From G016756615 sp035556195 (GTDB lineage: Bacteria; Pseudomonadota; Alphaproteobacteria; Rhizobiales; Rhizobiaceae): a stretch of 64,000 bases of DNA. This document shows positions 16,919 to 26,413 of this stretch, piece after piece. The notes below the pieces were generated by a model, which made no database searches, was not told the DNA's origin, and saw only the letters and a list, made by a program, of their open reading frames with translations. Both the position numbers and the translations under genes were made by a program. The DNA is taken from positions 124,001 to 188,000 of the forward strand of contig DATMFK010000010.1 in the NCBI GenBank assembly GCA_035556195.1, read 5' to 3'. Position 1 is the stretch's first letter. The number at the start of each line of letters is the position of its first letter.

Positions 16919-17308
16919 TCGGGCGGATCGGCGCAGGCTGTTTCCGGCCCGAGACGCGCACCGACCCGCCGGCTGTCCGCTCGCTCATCAGCCCGACGGA
17001 CGATCGGCGGTCGCGGGCCGCCCGGGAGGCGCGTCTCGACCCAGGCGCACTGATCCGGCCCTGTCCACCCCGGCGCAAGGCTTCGAGCATGCCGCCGTCA
17101 CGCGGAGCTAGATGCAGAAACGGCCCACAAGCATTTGTTATCAACTTTGTCACGATCACAAAAATTACATTCGCCGATAAATAGGACTTAGGAAAATGCA
17201 GCATATTTCAGCCATTGATTTGAGATCATCTAATCAATGACTGCTTACCCTCAACACAAAAGAGAGGTAAACTGAATTGTTCTTCGAGGGACAAAAGAGT
17301 GACCGCCC
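16919..17308. other. Intergenic region with AT-rich right half
   Basis: No gene is supported. The left half is ordinary GC-rich DNA. From about 17135 the sequence becomes clearly AT-rich, as expected for the promoter region of the cyclase gene at 17309, but no consensus promoter with correct spacing could be fixed. Confidence 0.5.
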
Positions 17309-19051
17309 ATGGAGCGCCGCCTGACAGCGATCCTCGCCGCCGACGTTGTCGGATACGCCGCGTTGATGGAGCGCGACGAGGCGGGAACGTTCGAGCGGCT
17401 CAGGGCGGGCCGGAAGGAATTGTTCGAGCCTGAAATCGACAAGCATCACGGCCGGATCTTCAAGCTGATGGGAGACGGGCTGCTCGCCGAATTCGCCAGC
17501 GTGGTGGGCGCGGTGGAGTGCGCGGTTTCGCTACAGCGCGGCCTTGCCGATCGCAATGCCGGGCTACCGCCGGAGGAGCGCATCCGGGTGCGGATCGGCA
17601 TCAATCTGGGCGAGGTGATCGTCGAGGGCAGCGACTGCTATGGCGAAGGCGTGAACGTTGCCGCGCGGCTCGAACAGCTCGCCGAGCCAGGGGGCATCTA
17701 CGTCTCTGCCAAGGTGGTGCAGGAGGTCGAGAGAAAACTGGCCTTCGCCTTCGAACCCATGGGCCACCACCGGGTCAAGAACCTGGCCTCGCCGATCTCC
17801 ACCTTCCGCGTCGTCCTGGACGGTTCGGCCAGTGTCGGTCCCTGGCAGGAGCCCATAACGGTGCCAGGCAAACCTTCGGTCGCGGTGCTGCCCTTCACCA
17901 ATCTGAGCGGGGGTGCCGAGCAGGAATATTTCGCCGACGGGCTCGTGGAAGACGTGATCACCAACCTCTCCAAGATTCCCAGCCTCTTCGTCATCGCGAG
18001 GAACTCGACCTTCGCCTACAAGGGAACGGCCGTGGATATCCGCAAGGTCGCCGGGGAACTCGGCGTCCGTTACGTGCTGGAAGGCAGCGTTCGCCGAGCC
18101 GCGAACCGGTTGCGCATCACCGGGCAGCTGGTCGAAGGGAGCACGGCCACCCATGTCTGGGCCGACAAGTTCGAAGGCCCTGTCGAAGACGTCTTCGAAT
18201 TGCAGGACCGGCTCACCGAGAGCATCGTCGGAGCCATCGAACCCTCCATCCGTCGCGCCGAGATCGAACGGGCCCGCAGCAAGAGGCCCGACAGGCTCGA
18301 CGCATACGACTTCTATTTGCAAGCGCTGCCGCACGCCTATGCCAACACGCCGGCCGGCAACGATCGCGCGTTGCGCCTGCTGAAGGAATCCCTGCGGCTT
18401 GACCCAACCTACGCAAGCGCGCACGCCTTCGCCGCCTGGTGCCACGAGCAGCGGTTCCTGCGCGGGGGCTTTCACCCCGAGGACAGGGCCGCGGCACTCG
18501 AGCATGCCCGGGTGGCGACCAGCGCCGGAACCGACGACCCGCAGGCTCTCGCTATCGGGGCCTTCGTGCTCGGCAACATCGCCCACGATTACGAGAGCGC
18601 GATCGTGTCGCTCGACCGGGCGATCGAGGCGAACGGAAATTCGGCCCTGGCCTACGGTTTCAGCGCCGTTGAGAACGCCTTCATCGAACGTTACGAGCGG
18701 GCGAGCGACCATGCCCTGAAGGCGCTCCGGCTGAGCCCATTCGACCCGCTGAACTATCACGCCTATCTGGCGTTGGCTCACGTCCACCTCTTCACCGGCC
18801 GCCCGGCGGAAGCGGTCGGCTATGCCAGGCTGGCGGTCCAGTCGAACGCCGGCTTCACCGTGCTCCACGCGGTGTTGGCAGTCAGCCAGGCCGAATCCGG
18901 CAGTCTCGACGCCGCACGCGCGGCCGCCGGACGGCTGCTCGAGATCGCGCCTGCCTTCACGATCGACGGCTTCGCGCGCATGGGCGTCTACCACCAGCGC
19001 CAGATGGAGATCATGGCAGCCGGCATGCGAAAGGCCGGACTTCCCGATTGA
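17309..19051 (+). CDS. Class III adenylate cyclase fused to TolB-like and TPR domains
   Basis: 580 residues. The N-terminal cyclase domain (about 1-170) keeps the metal Asp residues D12 (AADVVGY) and D56 (MGDG), the adenine-specifying K52 (IFKLMGDG) and the transition-state Asn/Arg in GEGVNVAARLE, so it looks active and makes cAMP from ATP. About residues 190-310 match the TolB/FlgO-like segment (VAVLPFTNLSGGAEQEYFADG, GVRYVLEGSVRR) seen in many rhizobial cyclases. The C-terminal half is helical with TPR-like repeats. No membrane span is evident. Rhizobia carry many such cyclases; the sensed signal is unknown. Confidence 0.88.
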   Translation: MERRLTAILAADVVGYAALMERDEAGTFERLRAGRKELFEPEIDKHHGRIFKLMGDGLLAEFASVVGAVECAVSLQRGLADRNAGLPPEERIRVRIGINLGEVIVEGSDCYGEGVNVAARLEQLAEPGGIYVSAKVVQEVERKLAFAFEPMGHHRVKNLASPISTFRVVLDGSASVGPWQEPITVPGKPSVAVLPFTNLSGGAEQEYFADGLVEDVITNLSKIPSLFVIARNSTFAYKGTAVDIRKVAGELGVRYVLEGSVRRAANRLRITGQLVEGSTATHVWADKFEGPVEDVFELQDRLTESIVGAIEPSIRRAEIERARSKRPDRLDAYDFYLQALPHAYANTPAGNDRALRLLKESLRLDPTYASAHAFAAWCHEQRFLRGGFHPEDRAAALEHARVATSAGTDDPQALAIGAFVLGNIAHDYESAIVSLDRAIEANGNSALAYGFSAVENAFIERYERASDHALKALRLSPFDPLNYHAYLALAHVHLFTGRPAEAVGYARLAVQSNAGFTVLHAVLAVSQAESGSLDAARAAAGRLLEIAPAFTIDGFARMGVYHQRQMEIMAAGMRKAGLPD

Positions 19052-19070
19052 AGTCCCGCCTTTGCCGCGG

Positions 19071-19544
19071 TCAGCCGCGCCGCGCTGCCTCGATCGCGGC
19101 CACGTCGATCTTGTGCATGGTCATCATCGCGTCGAAGGCGCGCTTGGCTTCCGCGCCGCCAGCCGCCAGGGCCTCGGTCAGGACACGCGGCGTGATCTGC
19201 CAGGAAATCCCCCATCTGTCCTTGCACCAGCCGCACGCGCTTTCCTGGCCGCCATTGCCGACGATCGCGTTCCAGTAACGGTCGGTCTCCTCCTGATCGT
19301 CCGTGGCGATCTGGAACGAGAAGGCTTCATTGTGCTTGAACATGGGGCCGCCATTGAGGCCGATGCAAGCCACCCCGGCCACTGTGAACTCCACCGTCAG
19401 CACGTCGCCCTCCTGGCCGGATGGGAATTCACTCGGTGCACGGAAGATGGCGCCCACCGCGCTATCGGGAAATGTTTCGGCATAGAAGCGGGCCGCGGCC
19501 TCGGCGTCCTTGTCGTACCACAGACAAATCGTATTCTTTGCCAT
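19071..19544 (-). CDS. VOC-family protein, PhnB-like
   Basis: 157 residues from the ATG at 19544, with GAAAGGAA upstream. It matches the PhnB/3-demethylubiquinone methyltransferase-like branch of the vicinal oxygen chelate fold: NTICLWYDKDAEAAARFYAETFPDS, FKHNEAFSFQIATDDQEETDRYWN and the CGWCKDRWGISWQITP ending. Members are small dimeric metal- or ligand-binding proteins, most of unknown activity. It is convergent with the cyclase gene, with 19 bases between them. Confidence 0.85.
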   Translation of the reverse strand: MAKNTICLWYDKDAEAAARFYAETFPDSAVGAIFRAPSEFPSGQEGDVLTVEFTVAGVACIGLNGGPMFKHNEAFSFQIATDDQEETDRYWNAIVGNGGQESACGWCKDRWGISWQITPRVLTEALAAGGAEAKRAFDAMMTMHKIDVAAIEAARRG

Positions 19545-19858
19545 TGCGCTTTCCTTTCGCGGTCGAAGATCGAACCTGGCTGTCCCCTGCCCCCTCCAGC
19601 ATAAACGAGCCGCTGTTTCCCGCCACCCCGCGGGACATCGTCTCAAGCGCGGCGTCACGCCTGCCGCGCGCGTCACGTCGTGCACGGAAAATCCGCGGTC
19701 GTCGAGATAGCGGCAAATCGCGCGGCGTAAAGACCTCGACGAGGTCAGGGCTGCCGAGTGCCCCCGGTCCGTTCTCCTACCGGATCATGCGATTGGGCTG
19801 GATACGCGAGAGGGCCGCCGACGGCATTCCGCGGGACAGACTTCCCGGACATCAGCTG
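19545..19858. other. Intergenic region without a supported gene
   Basis: About 310 bases between the VOC gene and the end of the autotransporter gene. Several frames are open because of the high GC content, but none shows a ribosome-binding site or a recognisable product. A decayed gene cannot be excluded. Confidence 0.4.
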
Positions 19859-22678
19859 TCACCATGCTACTCTCAGTCCAACACGTCCTTCCCAAACTTC
19901 GAGATCCTCGCCGCTGATGTCGGTAGAGTAATCGACATTGGCGTAAAGGCTGGTGGATTGATTGAAGTCGGCCGTCAATCCGAGGCCGACCTCCAGCGAC
20001 GTGGACTCGCGCTCGGTGATCAGCGTCGTGAAGCTGTTGTAGGTTAGGGTATCGTTGCCGGAGAATGCGTGCCAGATGTTCGCCTTGGCGAAGGGCCGGA
20101 GCCGGACGTCGTTCACCAGATATTCGCCGACCAGTCGCCCGCCGATCCGCCCGGTCACCGCGTCGACATCATGGAAATCGATCGTGGAGAACAGGTCGCT
20201 CGCACGGTCGAAGCTCTGGTGTTGCCAGATCAACTGCGCCTGCGGCTCGATCTGCCAGGATTCCGAAATATCGAACGGGATGCCCGTTTCAATCGAGGCG
20301 GCTATTTCGGTGCCGTCGATGTCGACGCCAATCCCGCGGTTGGAGCGCGCCTCCGCGTCGAGCCAGGAGAACATCAGCACGCCGTCCACGTAAGCCTCGT
20401 TCGGCCAGTGATGCGTCCAGTAGCCACCAACGCTGTAGCTGTCGATCGACAGATGGCCGACGTCGAGGTTCGGCCGGCCCAACGCGAACCCCCTCACATC
20501 TCCGGTCGCGCGGCCGAAGCCGGCGAACAGGCCGAATACGTCACGCTGACCGTTCTGGTGTTCGCTCAAATACATCGGCAGGCCGGCCTGAAGGCCCCAG
20601 AGATTCCCGTCGAATGTGGGATCCAGATCGCCCTTCCACGACTGCTCGTGCAGCATGCCGAAACTGCGCAGCCAGGCTGCTTCGAAGCCGCCATTGCGAC
20701 GCGACCAGACCTGTTCGCCTTCCCTTTCGTGGAAGGTTCCCAGAGTTGCGCGCGTCAAGGCGCGTCCCATGGCGGGCACCGGGGAGTGAATGGGGACTTC
20801 GGGTCGATAGAGCGGAATTTCGATGTCGGGATTGCCGTCGACATCGGCATCGGCGTCGCCTCCATCGCCGCCGGCGCCTCCATCGGCAGCGTCGTCTCCA
20901 TCACTGGTGCCGTTCCCGTGGCCATCACCGTCGCCGTCGCCATCCGTGTCGGGGCTGGCGTTGTCCTCATCGTCGTCCCTATCGTCGTCGCCATCCTCGT
21001 CGCCGTCGCCATCGCCGTCGGTGTCGGTGGCGTGGGTAACGAGGTACCAGTTGTTCTCCGTGCCGGGCGACGTTCCTCCCTGAACGAGACGATACTCATA
21101 TGCCCCGGCCGCGACGACGTTGCCCAGCACGAAGGCGCCGTCGCTGACGCCGTTTATGTCTTCATCGACAAGGATGCCGTCCCCACTGGTCAGGTCGCCC
21201 GAGCCGCCGACATTGGTCACGAAGATCCGGGTTATGCCCGTTTCGTTGCCGGTCACGATCAAGCGATCGGATGGCGCGCCGTCGCCGGCGAGGACAGTGT
21301 TCAGCAGGAGGGCGCCGTTGTCACCGTGATAATCGCCGACGATCGTCAGCGTATCCGTGACGGACGCGCCCCCACGTGTGAGGTCCATCGTGCCGGCATT
21401 GGTGACGGTTGTTCCCTGGCCGTTGACCGCAGGTTGGATCGTATATTGCCCTTCGCTGGCAAAGAGCGTGCTGGTGCTGTCGATCGTGAGCGCTCCGGTT
21501 CCGGTACCCGTGTCGCCTAGAACCAGATTTCCGCCCATGGTGAGTTGGGAGCCATTGGTCAGGCTGATCAGTTCCCAATTGACAAGCCGGTCCGGACGCG
21601 AACCCTGCACGTCCTGCCAGGTCAGGGTGTCGCTGCCGAGGCCGCCATCGATCTGGATCGCTCGCAGTTCCGTATCGGTCAATCCGATGAAGAGCGCCTG
21701 GTCGTTTTCGGTGCCCATATCGATGCCGCCGACCAGCCCCCCGGTCCACAGCAGATTGTCCTGGTTCGCCCCGGCCCGCACGAAGCCGGAGATCTCGCCC
21801 GCTTCGAGCCGCGCGATATCGTTCCCGTCGCCCTGCTGGATCTCTCCATTGACCCTGCCCCCGAGCATCAGGAACTGGTCGTTCGCACCGCCCTGGACAA
21901 CGTTGGCGTTAATGGTCGCTCCGCCGTGGTTGGTGACGACATCGTCACCCATGTCGAGCGTGAACGTTCCCTGGATCGTACCGAAATTGTCGACCGTGGT
22001 GTCGGCGGCGCCCGTCACGGCGATCTGCTGGTTGATGAAGGAGCCTGTATCGTTGAGGATTGCCAGCGTCCCGTCACCGTTCACGACGATGCCGGGATTC
22101 AGGGTGCCAAAATTGGTGACGGAGTTGTTGCCGTTGCCGCTGATCGAAAAAGTCTGGTTGAGGTTGCCGCCGGCCTGATTGGTGATGTTGTGGTCGCCGT
22201 CACCGACAATGGTCACGCCGCTGTTGATGTTGGCGGAATTGGTGAAGGTGACCGCGCCGTTGTCCGTCAGCGTCATGGACTGAAGATTGCCGGCATTGGT
22301 GATGCCGAGGACCCCGGTATTTGACGCGGTGAGCGGCCCGTTGAGATTGGTCCCGGAGACGATGTTGACGGTCAGGCTGCCCAGCCCGTCGGTCGAGAAC
22401 CCATTCGGGTTGCCGGTGCATGTAACGGTAGCGCCGGAGGATGGATTGGCAGGCTCGCAATCAGCCCAGGCCAGCGTCGGTATCGCAGTCATGGCCGAGA
22501 AGGCCGCCAGCATTGACGCCACCGACTTCAAACGCCCGTTGCCGGGGGAGAAGCCGCCGCGAAGCGTTGCCATCGCCAAGCGATCGAAGGGTAACGATTG
22601 CGGAGGGATATATATTGGATCAGGTGAATTTGGCGGAACGGCTGGACGCTTGATGCTTGCGTGGACCCGATCCGCCAT
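19859..22678 (-). CDS. Autotransporter (type Va) with Asp/Gly-rich linker
   Basis: 939 residues. The ATG at 22678 has GGAG at a good distance; a second ATG at 22573 (MATLRGGF) would give a more standard signal peptide (VASMLAAFSAMTAIPTLAWA|DC). The passenger (about 75-540) is a series of Asn/Gly/Thr-rich turns typical of a beta-helix (GDGDHNITNQAGG, GGANDQFLMLGG). A very acidic Asp/Gly linker spans about 549-621. The last 280 residues form the autotransporter beta-barrel and end in VAW, giving the aromatic C-terminal residue needed for BAM insertion. Probably a surface-exposed or secreted adhesin-like protein. Confidence 0.87.
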   Translation of the reverse strand: MADRVHASIKRPAVPPNSPDPIYIPPQSLPFDRLAMATLRGGFSPGNGRLKSVASMLAAFSAMTAIPTLAWADCEPANPSSGATVTCTGNPNGFSTDGLGSLTVNIVSGTNLNGPLTASNTGVLGITNAGNLQSMTLTDNGAVTFTNSANINSGVTIVGDGDHNITNQAGGNLNQTFSISGNGNNSVTNFGTLNPGIVVNGDGTLAILNDTGSFINQQIAVTGAADTTVDNFGTIQGTFTLDMGDDVVTNHGGATINANVVQGGANDQFLMLGGRVNGEIQQGDGNDIARLEAGEISGFVRAGANQDNLLWTGGLVGGIDMGTENDQALFIGLTDTELRAIQIDGGLGSDTLTWQDVQGSRPDRLVNWELISLTNGSQLTMGGNLVLGDTGTGTGALTIDSTSTLFASEGQYTIQPAVNGQGTTVTNAGTMDLTRGGASVTDTLTIVGDYHGDNGALLLNTVLAGDGAPSDRLIVTGNETGITRIFVTNVGGSGDLTSGDGILVDEDINGVSDGAFVLGNVVAAGAYEYRLVQGGTSPGTENNWYLVTHATDTDGDGDGDEDGDDDRDDDEDNASPDTDGDGDGDGHGNGTSDGDDAADGGAGGDGGDADADVDGNPDIEIPLYRPEVPIHSPVPAMGRALTRATLGTFHEREGEQVWSRRNGGFEAAWLRSFGMLHEQSWKGDLDPTFDGNLWGLQAGLPMYLSEHQNGQRDVFGLFAGFGRATGDVRGFALGRPNLDVGHLSIDSYSVGGYWTHHWPNEAYVDGVLMFSWLDAEARSNRGIGVDIDGTEIAASIETGIPFDISESWQIEPQAQLIWQHQSFDRASDLFSTIDFHDVDAVTGRIGGRLVGEYLVNDVRLRPFAKANIWHAFSGNDTLTYNSFTTLITERESTSLEVGLGLTADFNQSTSLYANVDYSTDISGEDLEVWEGRVGLRVAW

Positions 22679-22865
22679 CGCGAAAATCTCCGTGTCCCGC
22701 CCCTTGCAACGGCTAAGTCATGGTCTGACAACGGTCAACCTGCACTATATGAGGATTAGTTCCGCGCTTGACGCAATTCGTCGTTGTGTGTCTTCTTGGC
22801 AACAGTATGTCTTCGCGAACATCTGTTCCCAATTAAGAGCCAACTAAAGGAAGATGGAATCGCCC

Positions 22866-23684
22866 ATGCCCAAGCCATGGCTGCATCGAATTGGCGTGCT
22901 TGCGGGCGCGGCATTGTTGGCTTTTCCTGGACATGCCGCGCGCGCTGCCGAGGCCTTCCCCGATAGCCTGTCCGACGACAGGCGGTGGAGCATCATCGTC
23001 AGCCCTTATATCTGGGCCGCTTCCCTGACGGGCGACGGCTCGCTCGCCGGGTTCAACACCGCAGTCGACGTGCCGTTTTCCGACGTCGTGGACCACCTCG
23101 ATTTCGCCCTGATGGGCAATGTGGAACTCACCAACGGACAGTGGGGTGTGTATATCGACGGCCAGCACGTAAGAGCCAGCCAGGAAGAAAGCCTGTTCGA
23201 GCATCAGATCGGGCTCGGCATCACCACGACGACCATCACGGTCGGCGGCTTCTTCCGAATGTATGATCGCTATCTCGGCGGCGAAACGGCTTTCGGCAGG
23301 CCGCGCCGCCTCGGTATCGAACCGACATTCGGCGTCCGCTGGAATAGGCTCAAGGCCGATGTTTCCGTACTTGGCTTTGGCACGAGCAAAGCATCGGAAT
23401 GGACCGACCCCTTCGTCGGAGTGCGGGCGAATGCCGATCTGACGGAGCGCTGGAACCTTTTCGCGGAAGCCGATATCGGCGGTTTCGGGGTTGGATCGGA
23501 ACTGAGCGTCAACGCTCAGGCCTATCTGGGCTATCGGACGACAATGTTCGGTCTGCCCACCACGCTGCGTGCCGGCTATCGCTATCTCTGGAACGACTAC
23601 GAAGCTGACGATTTCACCGGAAACAAGTTCAACTGGGATGTCAGCCAGCACGGACCCGTTGTGGGATTCTCGGTTCGCTTTTGA
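22866..23684 (+). CDS. Outer-membrane beta-barrel protein
   Basis: 272 residues from the ATG at 22866, chosen over 22854 because TGGAA sits six bases before it. The signal peptide (HRIGVLAGAALLAFPGHAARA|AE) is followed by alternating hydrophobic strands (WSIIVSPYIWAASLTGDG, WGVYIDGQHV, TTITVGGFFRMYDRY, AYLGYRTTMF). The last strand ends GPVVGFSVRF with the C-terminal Phe of BAM substrates. The family resembles small 8-12-strand proteins of unknown role. It is divergent from the autotransporter and followed at once by a secreted hydrolase. Confidence 0.82.
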   Translation: MPKPWLHRIGVLAGAALLAFPGHAARAAEAFPDSLSDDRRWSIIVSPYIWAASLTGDGSLAGFNTAVDVPFSDVVDHLDFALMGNVELTNGQWGVYIDGQHVRASQEESLFEHQIGLGITTTTITVGGFFRMYDRYLGGETAFGRPRRLGIEPTFGVRWNRLKADVSVLGFGTSKASEWTDPFVGVRANADLTERWNLFAEADIGGFGVGSELSVNAQAYLGYRTTMFGLPTTLRAGYRYLWNDYEADDFTGNKFNWDVSQHGPVVGFSVRF

Positions 23685-23713
23685 CATCCACCAACGATGA
23701 AAGGGTGATCACC

Positions 23714-24781
23714 ATGCCTGCTTGGGTGAACTCGACTTCCTCGGTTATCCTGGCGATAGCCATTGCTGCATCGGCGACGGTTCCATACCCGGCACAGGGA
23801 TGCACGAGGCTCGTTTATCTTGGCCCGAACGATAACGTGATCACGGCTCGGTCGATGGACTGGAAGAACGATGTCGCCTCCAACCTCTGGATCTTCCCGC
23901 GGGGTATGAAAAGAAACGGCATGGCGGGGCCGAACTCGCTCGAATGGACGTCGAAATACGGCAGCGTCATCGCATCGGGCTACGACGTTTCGACCACGGA
24001 CGGCGTGAACGAGGCGGGACTGGCGGCGAATGTCCTGTGGCTGGTCGAATCGGAATATCCGAAATTTGATCAATCCAAACCAGGACTTACCATAGCAGCC
24101 TGGGCGCAGTACGTCCTGGACAATTTCGCGACGGTGCAGGAAGCCGTCACCGCCCTCGAGGCCGAGCCCTTCACGATCGTTACGGACAATGTGCCCGGCG
24201 AGGATAGGCTGACGACCCTTCATCTGTCGATGTCGGATGCGACGGGCGACAGCGCGATCGTCGAGTACATCGGCGGCAAGCAGGTCATCCATCATGACCG
24301 GAAGTATCAGGTCATGACCAACTCCCCGATTTTCGAAGAGCAACTCGCCCTCAACGAATATTGGCGGCGCATCGGCGGCACCGTGTTCCTGCCCGGCACG
24401 AACCGCGCATCGGATCGTTTTGCCCGGGCGTCCTTCTATGTCGACGCCATCCCGAAGAACGAGAACCCGAACCGCGCGCTGGCGAGCGTCTTCAGTGTCA
24501 TTCGCAACGTCTCGGTGCCGTTCGGCATCACCACGCCCAACGAGCCGAACATCTCCTCCACGCGGTGGCGTAGCGTCGTCGATCACAAGCGAAAGCTTTA
24601 TTTCTTCGAATCCGCGTTGACGCCGAACACGTTCTGGGTCGACCTCAAGGCGATCGACTTTTCCCCGGAGACCGGAAAGGTGAAGAAGCTGGATCTCGGC
24701 GAGAACCAGGATCACACGTTTTCGGGGGACGCCACCGATCGCTTCCAGGATGCCAAGCCATTCGACTTTCTCGGGCTCTGA
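23714..24781 (+). CDS. Secreted linear-amide C-N hydrolase (choloylglycine hydrolase/penicillin V acylase family)
   Basis: 355 residues from the ATG at 23714, with AAAGGG eight bases upstream. A signal peptide ends PYPAQG|C, and the new N-terminal C30 (CTRLVYLGPNDN) is the Ntn-type nucleophile of the family. ITARSMDW and GVNEAGLAANVLW are further family signatures. Enzymes of this group cleave linear amides: bile-salt conjugates, penicillin V, N-acyl amino acids or acyl-homoserine lactones. In a soil or plant-associated bacterium a role in acyl-amide turnover or signal quenching is plausible but unproven. It starts 29 bases after the outer-membrane protein gene, so the two are likely co-transcribed. 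Confidence 0.88.
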   Translation: MPAWVNSTSSVILAIAIAASATVPYPAQGCTRLVYLGPNDNVITARSMDWKNDVASNLWIFPRGMKRNGMAGPNSLEWTSKYGSVIASGYDVSTTDGVNEAGLAANVLWLVESEYPKFDQSKPGLTIAAWAQYVLDNFATVQEAVTALEAEPFTIVTDNVPGEDRLTTLHLSMSDATGDSAIVEYIGGKQVIHHDRKYQVMTNSPIFEEQLALNEYWRRIGGTVFLPGTNRASDRFARASFYVDAIPKNENPNRALASVFSVIRNVSVPFGITTPNEPNISSTRWRSVVDHKRKLYFFESALTPNTFWVDLKAIDFSPETGKVKKLDLGENQDHTFSGDATDRFQDAKPFDFLGL

Positions 24782-25127
24782 AGCATGTCATGCAAACTGA
24801 GATTTCCGTGACATGCTCATAAGCCGTCGTAGTTGCGGGTCGCTCACCCAAGACCGCCGCGCATTTCTGGGCGACCTGCACTGGCCGCATAGCGCAAGCC
24901 AGCCGTCATCGCAGCAAATTGTAGCGCCGGCATCTTGAACAGCGATCGCGGCCTTCCTAGCTCGATTTTGCCCAAGCCCACTTGGCCGCCGGTTCACTTC
25001 ATCCTGCCGTGCCCATCGTGGATTTCAATGATTCCGCCAGGGGCACGACCACGGTCCCGGTCGGGGTGAAGCAGGCGACAAGTCGGTTTGCATCAGACGG
25101 AAAGTTTCGCCCGATGAAGAGGTCGTC
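24782..25127. other. Intergenic region with palindromic repeat
   Basis: This 346-base gap starts with a GCATGTCA/TGACATGC palindrome (listed separately). No supported gene is present in the rest. Confidence 0.5.
24783..24816. repeat. REP-like palindrome directly after the hydrolase gene
   Basis: GCATGTCA (24783-24790) and TGACATGC (24809-24816) form an eight-base stem two bases after the stop codon. The same GCATGTC/GACATGC arms occur at 34463-34507 and 63911-63955, so it belongs to a dispersed rhizobial palindromic element and may serve as a transcription terminator here. Confidence 0.6.
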
Positions 25128-26222
25128 ATGAAGATTGCCCAAATCGCCCCGCTCGCCGAAAGCTGTCCGCCCAAACTCTATGGCGGCACCGAGCGGATCG
25201 TGTCTTATCTGACGGAAGAACTGGTTCGGCAAGGTCACGACGTGACCCTTTTTGCCAGCGGCGATTCCAGGACGGGAGCCAAGCTCGTTCGCTGCTCCAC
25301 CATGGCCCTGCGGCTCAATCCGGCAGTCAAGGATTTCATTCCCTATCACATCATCATGCTGGAAGAGCTTCGACGCCGGGCGAGCGAATTTGATGTCGTG
25401 CATTTCCACATCGATTTCCTGCATTACCCGCTGATCCGGGAGTTCGCCGACCGGACGGTTACCACTTTGCACGGTCGGCTCGATTTGCCGGATCTGAAGC
25501 CTCTCTATGCCGCCTTTTCCGATATTCCGGTGGCTTCGATCTCCGACAGCCAGCGGCAGCCGCTGCCGATGGCCAATTGGGTGGGAACCGTCCATCACGG
25601 ACTGCCGGGCAACTTACTGCCCTTCACCGAGGAGCCGGGAGGAGACTATCTCGTCTTCCTCGGGCGGATATCGCCGGAGAAGCGGCCCGATCGCGCCATC
25701 AAGATCGCGGCCTGCGCGGAGATGCCGCTCAAGATCGCGGCAAAGATCGACAGGATGGATCAGGCCTATTGGGATGAGGTCGTCGGCCCGATGGTGGCCG
25801 CCCATCCGAATGTCGAGTTCCTCGGCGAAGTCGACGAGCGGCAGAAAGCCGAGCTCCTCGGAAACGCCCGGGCACTGCTGTTTCCCATCGACTGGCCCGA
25901 ACCCTTCGGCCTGGTGATGATCGAGGCCATGGCATGCGGCACGCCGATTATAGCCTTTGGGTGCGGCTCGGTGCCGGAAGTGATCGATGACGGCGTTACC
26001 GGCTTCGTCGTTCATGACATTGCCGAGGCGGTATCGGCCGCCCGGAAGGTCAACACGCTTGATCGAGCAACAGTGCGCGCGACCTTCGAGAAACGTTTTA
26101 CCGTCGAGCGCATGGCAGACGACTATCTTTCGATCTATCGCAGCCTGCCCGGCGTGCGTCGCGACGCCGCACGGTTGCGCAGGGCGGCGGGCCAGAATCT
26201 CGGCCTTAAGGTCGTCTCGTGA
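25128..26222 (+). CDS. Family 4 glycosyltransferase
   Basis: 364 residues with the GT-B fold. The N-terminal glycine loop KLYGGTERIV binds the acceptor side; the C-terminal nucleotide-sugar domain begins FLGRISPEKRPDRAI and holds the E-x7-E signature EPFGLVMIE, followed by ACGTPIIAFGCGSVPEVI. GAGG precedes the ATG. It stands alone, so the target (a polysaccharide, glycolipid or stress-related glycoside) cannot be deduced. Confidence 0.88.
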   Translation: MKIAQIAPLAESCPPKLYGGTERIVSYLTEELVRQGHDVTLFASGDSRTGAKLVRCSTMALRLNPAVKDFIPYHIIMLEELRRRASEFDVVHFHIDFLHYPLIREFADRTVTTLHGRLDLPDLKPLYAAFSDIPVASISDSQRQPLPMANWVGTVHHGLPGNLLPFTEEPGGDYLVFLGRISPEKRPDRAIKIAACAEMPLKIAAKIDRMDQAYWDEVVGPMVAAHPNVEFLGEVDERQKAELLGNARALLFPIDWPEPFGLVMIEAMACGTPIIAFGCGSVPEVIDDGVTGFVVHDIAEAVSAARKVNTLDRATVRATFEKRFTVERMADDYLSIYRSLPGVRRDAARLRRAAGQNLGLKVVS

Positions 26223-26373
26223 CGTTTCCGGGCATGTCGAAGGGCAGCACGGCCGAGTTCATCCGTCGAGGAAACTTGCCGTGACGAACTCGGGCCGGTG
26301 CGCGTTGTTGTATGATTGGTAGGGATCCGCGGCCTGGCGCGTTGCGGATTGGGCAGGTGCTTGTCGTGATATG

Positions 26374-26400
26374 CGGCCGGGCGCATCGCGCACCCGGCCG
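26374..26400 (-). terminator. Hairpin downstream of the first hsp20 gene
   Basis: CGGCCGGG and CCCGGCCG form an eight-base GC stem with an 11-base loop, 13 bases beyond the stop codon of the minus-strand hsp20 gene. No T-run follows. Confidence 0.4.
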
Positions 26401-26413
26401 TCCCCGCGTTCAG

